A stretch of 16,053 nucleotides of DNA from contig CAKZOF010000146.1 in NCBI GenBank assembly GCA_937135995.1, positions 1 through 16,053 of the forward strand, read 5' to 3'. Positions within the stretch are counted from its first letter, which is position 1; each line of letters begins with the position of its first letter. The position numbers and the translations under genes were made by a program. The notes beneath the pieces are model-generated. The model ran no database searches and was not told the DNA's origin. It worked only from the letters and a program-made list of their open reading frames with translations. This document shows positions 6,630-14,118 of this stretch, piece after piece. Source of the stretch: an uncultured Pyrinomonas sp. (GTDB lineage Bacteria; Acidobacteriota; Blastocatellia; Pyrinomonadales; Pyrinomonadaceae).

Positions 6630-7964
6630 TCACTTGCCAACGGCGCTCATGCGAAGATCGTTGCGCGAGGCGAGAAGAGGATCCAGTGCTTGGAGAGTGC
6701 GCGCCGCCGCGCCGCGGTTCCGTTCGACGACGGTGCGCGCGCGTTCGCCTATCGAACGTCGGCGCTCTTCGTCTGCGAGCAGCGACGCGAACACATCGGC
6801 GAGCCGATCCGCCGCGCGTTCGACGTCCGACTCCGACAACTGGACCAACGCTTCCGCTGCGACGAGTTCGCGGACGATGCGCTCGAAATTGAACGTGTGC
6901 GCTCCGGTGACGATCGGGCAGCCGACGGCGGCCGGTTCGAGCACGTTGTGCCCGCCGGCGGGCGCGATGCTTCCGCCGACGAAGACCACGCTCGCCAGTT
7001 CGTAGACTGCTCTTAGCTCGCCGATGGTGTCGAGCAGAACAACCTCGGCGCGCGCATCCTCAGCGCTTTGCGGGCGTGTTCGCCGCGTCCACGCGAGACC
7101 GGAACGAGCGAGCAGGTCGGCCACTTCCTCGAACCGCTCCGGATGGCGCGGCGCGATGAGCAGTTTCGGGCGGCGCGTCGCGCAGCGTTGGCGCACCTGC
7201 TTGAAGGCTTCGATGACGATGCGTTCTTCCGGCCGGTGCGTGCTTGCGGCGACGATCAGCCGCGCATCGCGCAAAGAGAAGCGGGCGTCCAACTTGCGCG
7301 CCGTTTGCGCGACATCCGCGCGCGGCTCGAGGTCGAATTTGATGTTGCCGGCGACGCGAATGCGCTCAGCGGCCAGACCCAGCGCTGCGATCCGCTGCGC
7401 GTCCGCTTCCGTCTGCATGACGGCGAGCGACAAATGGCCGACCACGCGCCGAAAGAACCAGCGCACGCGCCGGTAGCGGGCGAACGAACGCGCCGAGAGC
7501 CTGCCGTTGACAAGCGCCGTCGGCACTCCCATGGAGTCGCACTCGCGAAGAAAGCGCGGCCAAAGCTCTGTTTCCATGATGATGACGACTTGCGGCTCGA
7601 TGGCGCGCAACGCTCGGCGAACGGCGAAAGGAAGATCGAGCGGAAAGTAGAAGATGCGCAAAGCGTGCTCGGCGAAAAGCGCGCGTGCTGTGTCTTGACC
7701 GGTTGCCGTCACGGTCGAGATGACGATCGCGTGATCCGGATACCGCTCGCGCAGCGCACGGACCAAAGGTTGCGCCGCTTGCGTTTCGCCGACCGATACG
7801 CAGTGAATCCAGATCACCGGCTGGCCAGTCTCCAACGGTTCGATCAGTCCCAACCGCTGGCGCAGGTCGCCGATCCGTTTCCCACGACTGAGCGACGCCC
7901 ACGCCAGCGTTGGAACGTACAAGAGGATCCCGGCAGCAAAGAGCAGAGAATAGAGGAGGTACAT
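6630..7964 (-). CDS. waaA: 3-deoxy-D-manno-octulosonic acid (Kdo) transferase
   Basis: WaaA (KdtA) transfers Kdo from CMP-Kdo to lipid IVA on the cytoplasmic face of the inner membrane. The ATG at 7964 gives 444 residues, close to the family size; the frame is open further up to 8246, but that part is antisense to efp. The N-terminus is a membrane anchor (residues 1-22). It is followed by the acceptor motif WIHCVSVGETQAAQP, where Glu60 is the expected catalytic base. The C-terminal donor domain shows FVGGSIAPAGGHNVLEPAA at about 328-346, typical of the family. The start lies 29 nt after the efp stop, so the two are probably co-transcribed. Whether it adds one or two Kdo residues cannot be read from sequence. 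Confidence 0.93.
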   Translation of the reverse strand: MYLLYSLLFAAGILLYVPTLAWASLSRGKRIGDLRQRLGLIEPLETGQPVIWIHCVSVGETQAAQPLVRALRERYPDHAIVISTVTATGQDTARALFAEHALRIFYFPLDLPFAVRRALRAIEPQVVIIMETELWPRFLRECDSMGVPTALVNGRLSARSFARYRRVRWFFRRVVGHLSLAVMQTEADAQRIAALGLAAERIRVAGNIKFDLEPRADVAQTARKLDARFSLRDARLIVAASTHRPEERIVIEAFKQVRQRCATRRPKLLIAPRHPERFEEVADLLARSGLAWTRRTRPQSAEDARAEVVLLDTIGELRAVYELASVVFVGGSIAPAGGHNVLEPAAVGCPIVTGAHTFNFERIVRELVAAEALVQLSESDVERAADRLADVFASLLADEERRRSIGERARTVVERNRGAAARTLQALDPLLASRNDLRMSAVGK

Positions 7965-7993
7965 ATCGGCGCGTTCAAAACCGAGCCTGCGAG

Positions 7994-8557
7994 CTACTTG
8001 ACGCGCTCGATGTAACGCCCTTCGTTGGGATCGACGCGGATGCGATCGCCTTGATTGATGAACGGCGGCACTTGAATGGTCACACCGTTTTCGAGCACGG
8101 CGGGCTTGTTGACGTTCGAGACGGTGGCGCCTTTGAGCGTCGGTTCCGTCTGCACCACGGTCAACTCGAGCGACGGCGGGAGCTTTATGCCGATTGGCTC
8201 GCCGTTGTAGAACTCGACTTGAATGCGCAGCCCCGGCGTCAACCACTGCACGGCGTCGCCGAGATCTTCTTCATCGAGGGCGATCTGTTCATAATTCTCG
8301 GTGTTCATGAAGTGGTACTGCGTGCCATCGGAATAGAGGAACTCCATCTCGTGCTCTTCGAGCATGGCGCGTTCCACCGTGTCCGCCGAACGGAAGCGAT
8401 GTTCGAAGGTGACGCCGGTGCGCAGGTTCTTCAACTTCGTTTGCACCATGGCGCGCAGGTTTCCGGGCGTGTGATGGCGAAAATCGAGCACTTTGCACGG
8501 GTCGCCGTCGAAGACGATGACCATGCCGCGTCTGATTTGAGTGGCCGACATTGGCAT
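7994..8557 (-). CDS. efp: Elongation factor P with Asn at the modification site
   Basis: EF-P binds stalled ribosomes and promotes Pro-Pro bond formation. The 187-residue product has all three beta-barrel domains; the third ends with [20 protein letters not shown], the family signature. The loop that enters the peptidyl-transferase centre reads [15 protein letters not shown]. Against E. coli KPGKGQAFARVKL, the modified Lys34 is replaced by Asn33. Neither the lysylation (EpmA) nor the rhamnosylation (EarP, Arg) route can act at this residue. Two start codons are possible (8557, or 8551 giving MSATQ); the first is used here, with no good Shine-Dalgarno for either. It heads an efp-waaA-lpxK run. 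Confidence 0.96.
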   Translation of the reverse strand: MPMSATQIRRGMVIVFDGDPCKVLDFRHHTPGNLRAMVQTKLKNLRTGVTFEHRFRSADTVERAMLEEHEMEFLYSDGTQYHFMNTENYEQIALDEEDLGDAVQWLTPGLRIQVEFYNGEPIGIKLPPSLELTVVQTEPTLKGATVSNVNKPAVLENGVTIQVPPFINQGDRIRVDPNEGRYIERVK

Positions 8558-8686
8558 AAGCTTCGTTCAGTCTCCGTCTGTTCAGGATTTCGCAAACTTC
8601 GCGCAAGCCCTCGCCACACGCGATCATCCGCTTTTCACGGCGAAGGGTGCTTCGGTTGTCATCGGTGGCAGGCGTGCGAACCGTTT

Positions 8687-8715
8687 AGTTTACTTGCGCG
8701 TTCGATGCTTGTCCA
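8687..8715 (-). promoter_or_regulatory. efp: Candidate promoter for efp-waaA-lpxK
   Basis: Read on the minus strand, TGGACA (8715-8710, 5 of 6 to the -35 consensus), a 17-nt spacer and TAAACT (8692-8687, 4 of 6 to the -10). Transcription would start near 8680, leaving a leader of about 120 nt to the efp start. Found by consensus only. Confidence 0.4.
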
Positions 8716-8832
8716 GCCGCCTACAGCAGTCGCTTGCTGTCGGCATCGAACAACGCCGCAAGCAAGTGGTGCGCTCGTCGCTCGCTGTTGCGCGCAGTTT
8801 GGTACGCGGGCCCGCGGCCTCGAGTTAGGGGG

Positions 8833-8863
8833 TTGCGTTCGATGCCGGATGTTAAGATATAAT
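8833..8863 (+). promoter_or_regulatory. Candidate promoter for the subtilase gene
   Basis: A perfect -10 TATAAT (8858-8863) within TTAAGATATAATCT, with a weak -35-like TTGCGT (8833-8838) at 19-nt spacing. The predicted leader is about 165 nt. The 10-mer TAAGATATAA at this -10 recurs in the promoter region of the minus-strand methyltransferase gene. Confidence 0.45.
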
Positions 8864-9035
8864 CTAGCGGGCGCATCCGACGTCCGCGCGACGACCGCAC
8901 GCAGACGAAGATCGAGCGCCGTTTGCCCCAACTCTCCCGGAAGGTAGCCGGTCTTTGATCTTTTTCGGTAGACTGCGCCACTTGCTGAAGTGGCGTTGGT
9001 CTTCATTGGGCGTTTCTTTGGAGGGCATGCTCGCG

Positions 9036-11747
9036 ATGCCGCCTTTGGGCTTTCCAAGTTGGCGCAAAAGACCTGTCGACGGTCGGCGCTCGTTTCTGTT
9101 TTCGAGCCTCGTCTTCTTGCTTCTCGCTGTCGCGATCCCGCCGTTGTGGACGACGCTGGCCGTGCGGCAGGACGAAGACCCCGAAACTGCCTTCGCGCGC
9201 AAGACCGACAAACTACTCAAAATCGTGCGGCGCACCGCGGCCGAGGCGCGTGCGCAGGGCCGCTTTCCAGCTCAAGAGATCGAGAAATTGAGCGAATCAA
9301 TCGCCGTCGAGCCGGAGATCGATGGCGGTGCGCGCGTGGGCGTCGTCGTCGAACTGAAGGCCGCTGATGCGGAAGAGGTTCGCGCTGCCGGGTTCGAGAT
9401 CGGAGCGCAAATCGGGCGTATCCTCACAGTGGAAGCCGACGTTGAAGATCTGCCGCGACTTGCCGCCCTCGGATCGGTGCAAAAGATTTCAGGCGGAGCC
9501 GTCTACCGCCCGCTCAACGATCTGGCCCGGCGAAGCATCGGGATCGACAACGCTTCCGGCCAGCGCGTCGTTTCGCAAACGGGGCGCGGCGTTGTCGTCG
9601 GCATCGTCGATTCCGGCATAGATTTTCGTCATCCGGACTTCACCTTGCCCGGGAGCAACGGGCGACGCACGCGCATTAAAGCACTGCTCGATATGACAGT
9701 CTACGGTTCGGGGTCGACCGATCCGGCATGGAACTACACGCTGCCCGGAGGAACCACCCCCATCGGTCGGCTCTACACCGAAGACGAAATCAACGCGGCG
9801 CTCGAAGGCAACGGCAACGTGCAACAGCGCGACCGCAACGGCCACGGCACACACGTTGCCGGCACGGCGGCCGGCAACGGACTCGCTGGTCCAACGCCAG
9901 GGCTTTACACAGGCATGGCGCCGGAAGCCGATCTCATCATCGTTAAAGCGAACCGCAAGGAAGATGGCAGCGATGGTTTTCGCACCACGGACATCATCAA
10001 TGCGATGCGCTTCATCGAGCAGAAAGCCGGTGAACTGGGCAAGCCCTTCGTCATCAACTTGAGCATCGGGGGGCACCAAGGTCCGCACGATGGTACCAAC
10101 CCGGACGAGCGCGCCATAGACGAGATCGTCAGCCGTGGACCGGGAAGAGCTGTTTGCGTCGCCGCAGGCAACGAGGGCGATAATGCAATTCATGCGAGCG
10201 GATCAGTGACGGCGGGAAACAGCCTCGAGTTGAGACTCGATTCAGAGGGCAAGAATCCGCGGTACGTCGAACTGTACTACTCGAAGAACGACCGTCTCTC
10301 GGTGACCGTGACACGCCCCGATGGTGTGCAGGTCGGGCCTGTTCCGTACAATCCGAGCGGCTTCATCAACGGCGCGAACGGTGACACGTACATTCGCGTT
10401 TACAACGCGACGGATGACAAGGGAGACGCCGATCCATCCAACGACCAGAACAACATCTTCGTCGTCTTCAACGACAGTGCGAAGGACTTGGGATCGAATT
10501 GGACGTTGACGCTGCGCGGCGATTCGACGCCAAACGGTGGCCGATTCGATGCGTGGTTAGGCGACGGGCACTTTTTGAACAACGTGGACGACTCAAAGCG
10601 GGTCAGTTCGCCAGGAACGGCGCGCGGCGCGATCACCGTCGGAGCATACATCACCCGCTCATCGCGTTATACGGTCGGCGATTACGCGCCGTTTACGAGC
10701 CCCGGTCCAACCGCCGACGGGCGGCCCAAGCCCGAGATCAGCGCTCCCGGTTACTACCTCTACTCAGCGAAATCCGCCGATTCGAGCTTCGGCTCGGCCA
10801 ATCCTGCGCCGGGCGACAGCTTCCACTCGGGCGCTGCCGGCACCAGCATGGCCACGCCGGTGGTGACCGGCGCAGTAGCTCTCTTGCTACAAGCCAATCC
10901 TCATTTAGATAGTTTGCAGATAAAGCGATTCCTCACGAACTACGCACAAAACGATAACTTCGCTCTCCCAGGATGGGACCCAAGATTCGGATACGGAAAA
11001 TTGAACGTCGCCGCTGCGATTAATGCCGCTATGAACTTAAATGGTGGGAATAGCATAGATGATTCAGCCTTCTTCGTCCGACAGCAATATCTGGATTTCT
11101 TAAATCGCTTCCCAGAAGCGAGTGGTTTTAACGATTGGCTGCGCGTGCTTAACAACTGCGGTTCGGATCAACAGTGCTTGCAGAACATGCGTATAGAAGT
11201 CTCTGCCAGTTTCTTCCGCTCCGAAGAATTTTTCGTCAAAGGTTATTACGTATATAGATTTTACACCGTGTCGTTTGGTCGCATGCCGCGATATGTCGAA
11301 ATGGTACCTGACATGCGCGCTGTAACCGGGCAGACGGCAGAAGAAGTGATCGCGAAGCGGGAAGCTTTCGCGCGCAACTGGGTGGAGAGAGCTGACTTCA
11401 AAGCGAAGTACGGTGGCCTGACGAACGAAGGATATGTAGACGCGTTGCTACGAACAGCAGGGGTTAGTTTGAGTAATCGAGATCAATTGATCAATGATCT
11501 TAATACTGGGCGGCGAAGCCGAGCCGATGTGCTGAAGGCAATCGTAGAGAGCACGGAAGTTGCAGCCAAAGAGTACAATTCGACCTTTGTTGCAATGCAG
11601 TACTTCGGCTACCTCCGTCGCGATCCAGAGCCCGCTGGATACCAAGACTGGCTTCGAGTATTGAACCGCAACCCGCAAGACTACCGCACGATGGTTTGGG
11701 GATTCGTCAACTCTACAGAGTACCGCCTGCGATTCGGTTACAGATAG
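9036..11747 (+). CDS. Exported subtilisin-like (S8) serine protease with DUF4214 C-terminal tail
   Basis: The ATG at 9036 sits 10 nt after GGAGGG and gives 903 residues; an ATG at 9027 is too close to that site. Residues 1-40 form a signal or anchor segment (basic stretch, then LFSSLVFLLLAVAI). A propeptide-like region precedes the S8 domain. The triad is Asp192 in IVDSGID, His270 in NGHGTHVAG and Ser604 in GTSMATP, with AAGNEG between. The long His-Ser distance reflects an insert at about 400-520 (beta-rich, Gly/Asn/Asp-rich). From about residue 675 to the end are DUF4214-type units, including DWLRVLNRNPQDYRTMVWGF near the C-terminus. It is likely a secreted or surface protease whose tail mediates attachment, though DUF4214 function is unproven. 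Base composition falls sharply inside the gene near 10.87 kb, just after the Ser motif. Confidence 0.92.
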   Translation: MPPLGFPSWRKRPVDGRRSFLFSSLVFLLLAVAIPPLWTTLAVRQDEDPETAFARKTDKLLKIVRRTAAEARAQGRFPAQEIEKLSESIAVEPEIDGGARVGVVVELKAADAEEVRAAGFEIGAQIGRILTVEADVEDLPRLAALGSVQKISGGAVYRPLNDLARRSIGIDNASGQRVVSQTGRGVVVGIVDSGIDFRHPDFTLPGSNGRRTRIKALLDMTVYGSGSTDPAWNYTLPGGTTPIGRLYTEDEINAALEGNGNVQQRDRNGHGTHVAGTAAGNGLAGPTPGLYTGMAPEADLIIVKANRKEDGSDGFRTTDIINAMRFIEQKAGELGKPFVINLSIGGHQGPHDGTNPDERAIDEIVSRGPGRAVCVAAGNEGDNAIHASGSVTAGNSLELRLDSEGKNPRYVELYYSKNDRLSVTVTRPDGVQVGPVPYNPSGFINGANGDTYIRVYNATDDKGDADPSNDQNNIFVVFNDSAKDLGSNWTLTLRGDSTPNGGRFDAWLGDGHFLNNVDDSKRVSSPGTARGAITVGAYITRSSRYTVGDYAPFTSPGPTADGRPKPEISAPGYYLYSAKSADSSFGSANPAPGDSFHSGAAGTSMATPVVTGAVALLLQANPHLDSLQIKRFLTNYAQNDNFALPGWDPRFGYGKLNVAAAINAAMNLNGGNSIDDSAFFVRQQYLDFLNRFPEASGFNDWLRVLNNCGSDQQCLQNMRIEVSASFFRSEEFFVKGYYVYRFYTVSFGRMPRYVEMVPDMRAVTGQTAEEVIAKREAFARNWVERADFKAKYGGLTNEGYVDALLRTAGVSLSNRDQLINDLNTGRRSRADVLKAIVESTEVAAKEYNSTFVAMQYFGYLRRDPEPAGYQDWLRVLNRNPQDYRTMVWGFVNSTEYRLRFGYR
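11313..11744 (+). repeat. DUF4214 tail, left copy of an inverted paralogous pair
   Basis: This part of the protease gene is homologous to the minus-strand sequence at 15622-16053. By eye about 107 of 141 aligned residues are identical. At the DNA level the two copies share a perfect 32-bp block, 11649-11680 here and 15680-15711 there, in opposite orientation. Confidence 0.85.
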
Positions 11748-11788
11748 CCGTTGTTGCCGTTCCGCTCGTCCAGCCCACCGCGTTTGTC

Positions 11789-11817
11789 TTTACATGTCTT
11801 CTCGGAAATGCTATATC
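11789..11817 (+). promoter_or_regulatory. Candidate extended -10 promoter for gmd-GT4, flanked by inverted repeat
   Basis: TTTACA (11789-11794, 5 of 6 to the -35 consensus), 17-nt spacer and TATATC (11812-11817), with TG at 11809-11810 forming an extended -10. An 8-bp inverted repeat, TTTACATG (11789-11796) and CATGTAAA (11825-11832), places one arm on the -35 and the other at the expected transcription start. That would suit an operator. The leader to gmd is about 150 nt and contains a small stem-loop at 11939-11953 (GCGACA/TCG/TGTCGC). Confidence 0.5.
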
Positions 11818-11973
11818 AATCCGCCATGTAAATAGCCAAACCGCCCGAGTGGTTAAAGCTGCTCGGTCTCAAACATGAACGAGTAGAACAGCATAGATAG
11901 CGTAAGACGAATGTTTGCGGAACTGCTGTCGTTTCAAAGCGACATCGTGTCGCGTTGGTAATCGAACCGAGCG

Positions 11974-12972
11974 ATGGGCAAAAGAGCGCTAATCACGGGC
12001 ATTACGGGACAAGACGGCAGTTACTTAGCAGAGCACTTGCTCAGTTTAGGCTACGAAGTGCATGGACTGGTCCGTCGTGTAGCGTTCGAAGATCCGGAAA
12101 GACGGTTCAGCCGCATCCGCCATCTGCTCGATCGCATCACCTTACATCCAGCGAGCTTGGAGAGCTACCCAAGCATCTTTCATGTGATTAGCCGCTATGA
12201 GTTTGATGAATGTTATCACCTAGCTGCGCAAAGTTTTGTGGCTGAAAGTTTTGCCGATGGATTCTCGACGATGAGCGTAAACATCAACGGGACGCATTAT
12301 GTCCTAGCCGCTCTGCGCGAACTACAGCCTAGATGCAGATTCTATTTCGCGGGGTCGAGTGAAATGTTCGGAAATGCAGTCGAAGCCCCGCAGCGCGAAA
12401 CGACTCCTTTTCATCCACGCAGCCCATATGGGATCAGCAAAGTGGCAGGTTTTCACTTGACGCGAAATTATCGAGAAGCTTACGGCATGTTTTGTTGTAG
12501 CGGGATTGCCTTCAATCATGAAGGTCCGCGCCGAGGATTTGAATTCGTCACGCGCAAAATAACAAATGGGGTGGCAAGAATAAAGGCTGGTTTGGCTTGC
12601 GAAATAAGGATCGGCAATTTGGATGCGAAAAGGGATTGGGGACATGCTGCTGATTATGTTCGAGCGATGCACCTGATGTTGCAACAACCTGAACCGGATG
12701 ATTATGTTATTGCTACGGGCGAGACACACAGTGTGAAGGAATTCTGTGAGCATGCGTTTGCCGAAGTAGGATTAGACTATCGCGAGTACGTGAAGCTAGA
12801 CGAGCGTCTCTATCGTCCCGCAGAAATAGAATTGCTGGTCGGAGATGCATCAAAAGCGCGGCGCGTACTAGGTTGGGAACCGACATATACATTCAAAGAG
12901 TTGATCAAAGAGATGGTGAAGACGGACTTAGAATTGGTTCTCAAGGGAGTGAAGGACAACGCCTCGATGTAA
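11974..12972 (+). CDS. gmd: GDP-mannose 4,6-dehydratase
   Basis: Gmd converts GDP-D-mannose to GDP-4-keto-6-deoxy-D-mannose, the precursor of GDP-fucose, GDP-rhamnose and related sugars. The 332-residue product is an extended SDR: NAD(P)-binding TGITGQDGSYL (8-18), LAAQSFVAESF (83-93), the active-site strip GSSEMFG (127-133) with Glu130, and the Tyr152-x3-Lys156 pair in YGISK. RSPYGISK and the NHEGPRRG segment fit the family. A Ser takes the place of the Thr seen two residues before Glu in the E. coli enzyme. No reductase or epimerase to finish the sugar is in the window. A GT4 gene follows after 16 nt. Base composition is lower in GC than the housekeeping genes to the left, in line with a variable surface-glycan locus. 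Confidence 0.92.
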   Translation: MGKRALITGITGQDGSYLAEHLLSLGYEVHGLVRRVAFEDPERRFSRIRHLLDRITLHPASLESYPSIFHVISRYEFDECYHLAAQSFVAESFADGFSTMSVNINGTHYVLAALRELQPRCRFYFAGSSEMFGNAVEAPQRETTPFHPRSPYGISKVAGFHLTRNYREAYGMFCCSGIAFNHEGPRRGFEFVTRKITNGVARIKAGLACEIRIGNLDAKRDWGHAADYVRAMHLMLQQPEPDDYVIATGETHSVKEFCEHAFAEVGLDYREYVKLDERLYRPAEIELLVGDASKARRVLGWEPTYTFKELIKEMVKTDLELVLKGVKDNASM

Positions 12973-12988
12973 CTCACATGGGTGATCC

Positions 12989-14107
12989 ATGCGTATAGGA
13001 ATAGATGGCATCCCGCTGGCCGCAACGAAAACCGGGATCGGGCACTATACCTTTGAACTTGCCCGCGAGCTCGCCCTTGTAGCTCCAGATATAGATTTCG
13101 AGCTCATCTCTCCATTCCCCTTCATCGATCAACAAGGTGACAGTCTGCCTTGTAACTTGAATTGGGCGCACGTCAAGGGCGGTTTTCTGCGACGACGCTG
13201 GTGGACCATCGGCCTGCCGCTCTACGTTAGGGAGTCTGCGCTCGACCTTTTCCATGGCACCAACTACAACGTCCCCTTATGGAACAGATGTCGAACAGTG
13301 GTCACAGTTCATGATCTTTCACTGCTCATGTATCCAGAGACTCACGAAATGCATCTGGTTGCGCGAGCGCGACGGAGACTCCCCTTCATGGTGCGTACTG
13401 CGACCATGATCATCACGCCGACAGAAAGCGCGAAGCGCGATCTGTGCGATTGTCTGCAAGTAGCACCGGAGAAGATCGTCGCAATTCCTGAAGCTCCGCG
13501 ACATCAGTTCTATCCCGCCCCAAAAAGCGAAACTGCGGCAGTAAAGAGAAAGTTCAACCTCAAGGATGACTTCATTCTTTTTGTTGGAACGATTGAGCCA
13601 CGCAAGAACCTCCTGACTCTCGTACAAGCTCTCGAGAAAATCTTTGCTCATTCTGCTTTCCGCCCTCAACTAGTCATCGTTGGCAAGAAGGGATGGTTAA
13701 GCGAAGATCTTTTCTCCTACATCGAGCGCTCGGCCGTCAAAGAACAGATCCTTTTTACCGGTTACGTCAGCGATGATGAACTGCGCGCGCTTTATTCAGC
13801 TTGCGGCGTGTTCGTCTATCCTTCTCTTTACGAAGGCTTTGGACTCCCACCGCTAGAAGCAATGGCCTGCGGTGCGCCGGTTGTAGCTAGTCGTATATCT
13901 AGCTTGGTAGAGGTAGTAGGAGGTGCTGCGGTGCTCGTTCCTCCGAAGGAACCGCACTCATTTGCTAGTGAAATAGTAAAGATATTCGAGAACGAAGCTA
14001 GACGGAAACAGCTTTCTAAACAAGGAGTGGACCGTGCTGCCCAATTCTCTTGGCGAAGAACCGCCCTCTCGACGCTCGACGTTTACAGACAGTTAATTGG
14101 CAAGTGA
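12989..14107 (+). CDS. Family 4 glycosyltransferase
   Basis: A 372-residue GT-B enzyme. The N-terminus MRIGIDGIPLAATKTGIGHY is typical of bacterial GT4 enzymes that act on polysaccharide or O-antigen intermediates. FHGTNYNVP and VVTVHDLSLL follow in the first domain. The donor-binding domain starts FVGTIEPRKN (198-207). The E-x7-E motif lies in EGFGLPPLEAMACGAPVV, with Glu282 and Glu290, expected to hold the nucleotide-sugar. With gmd immediately upstream (16-nt gap, same strand) the donor may be GDP-mannose or a GDP-6-deoxyhexose, but this is inference. It acts at the cytoplasmic face of the inner membrane and has no membrane helix. It converges with the methyltransferase gene, 11 nt apart. 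Confidence 0.9.
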   Translation: MRIGIDGIPLAATKTGIGHYTFELARELALVAPDIDFELISPFPFIDQQGDSLPCNLNWAHVKGGFLRRRWWTIGLPLYVRESALDLFHGTNYNVPLWNRCRTVVTVHDLSLLMYPETHEMHLVARARRRLPFMVRTATMIITPTESAKRDLCDCLQVAPEKIVAIPEAPRHQFYPAPKSETAAVKRKFNLKDDFILFVGTIEPRKNLLTLVQALEKIFAHSAFRPQLVIVGKKGWLSEDLFSYIERSAVKEQILFTGYVSDDELRALYSACGVFVYPSLYEGFGLPPLEAMACGAPVVASRISSLVEVVGGAAVLVPPKEPHSFASEIVKIFENEARRKQLSKQGVDRAAQFSWRRTALSTLDVYRQLIGK

Positions 14108-14118
14108 TAGAGAGCAAT

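Larger units (their letters stand above)
8558..9035. other. Divergent intergenic region between efp and the protease gene
   Basis: About 480 nt with no recognisable gene. It holds the candidate promoters for both flanking genes. Between them is an imperfect stem-loop at 8733-8766 (CTTGCT-gt-CGGC, 10-nt loop, GCCG-ca-AGCAAG). The protease frame stays open up to a TTG at 8955, but the stretch before 9027 has no protein character I recognise. Confidence 0.55.

Noticed and set aside
7068..8015. A 315-codon plus-strand frame opposite waaA.
   Set aside because: Antisense shadow of waaA; no recognisable motif.
11847..11885. tRNA-like stretch GCCCGAGTGGTTAAAG followed by GGTCTCAAA, reminiscent of a Ser/Leu tRNA D-arm and anticodon region.
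   Set aside because: No matching acceptor stem, no 7-nt anticodon loop with a paired stem, and no GGTTCGAAT-type T-arm downstream. At most a relic; not annotated.
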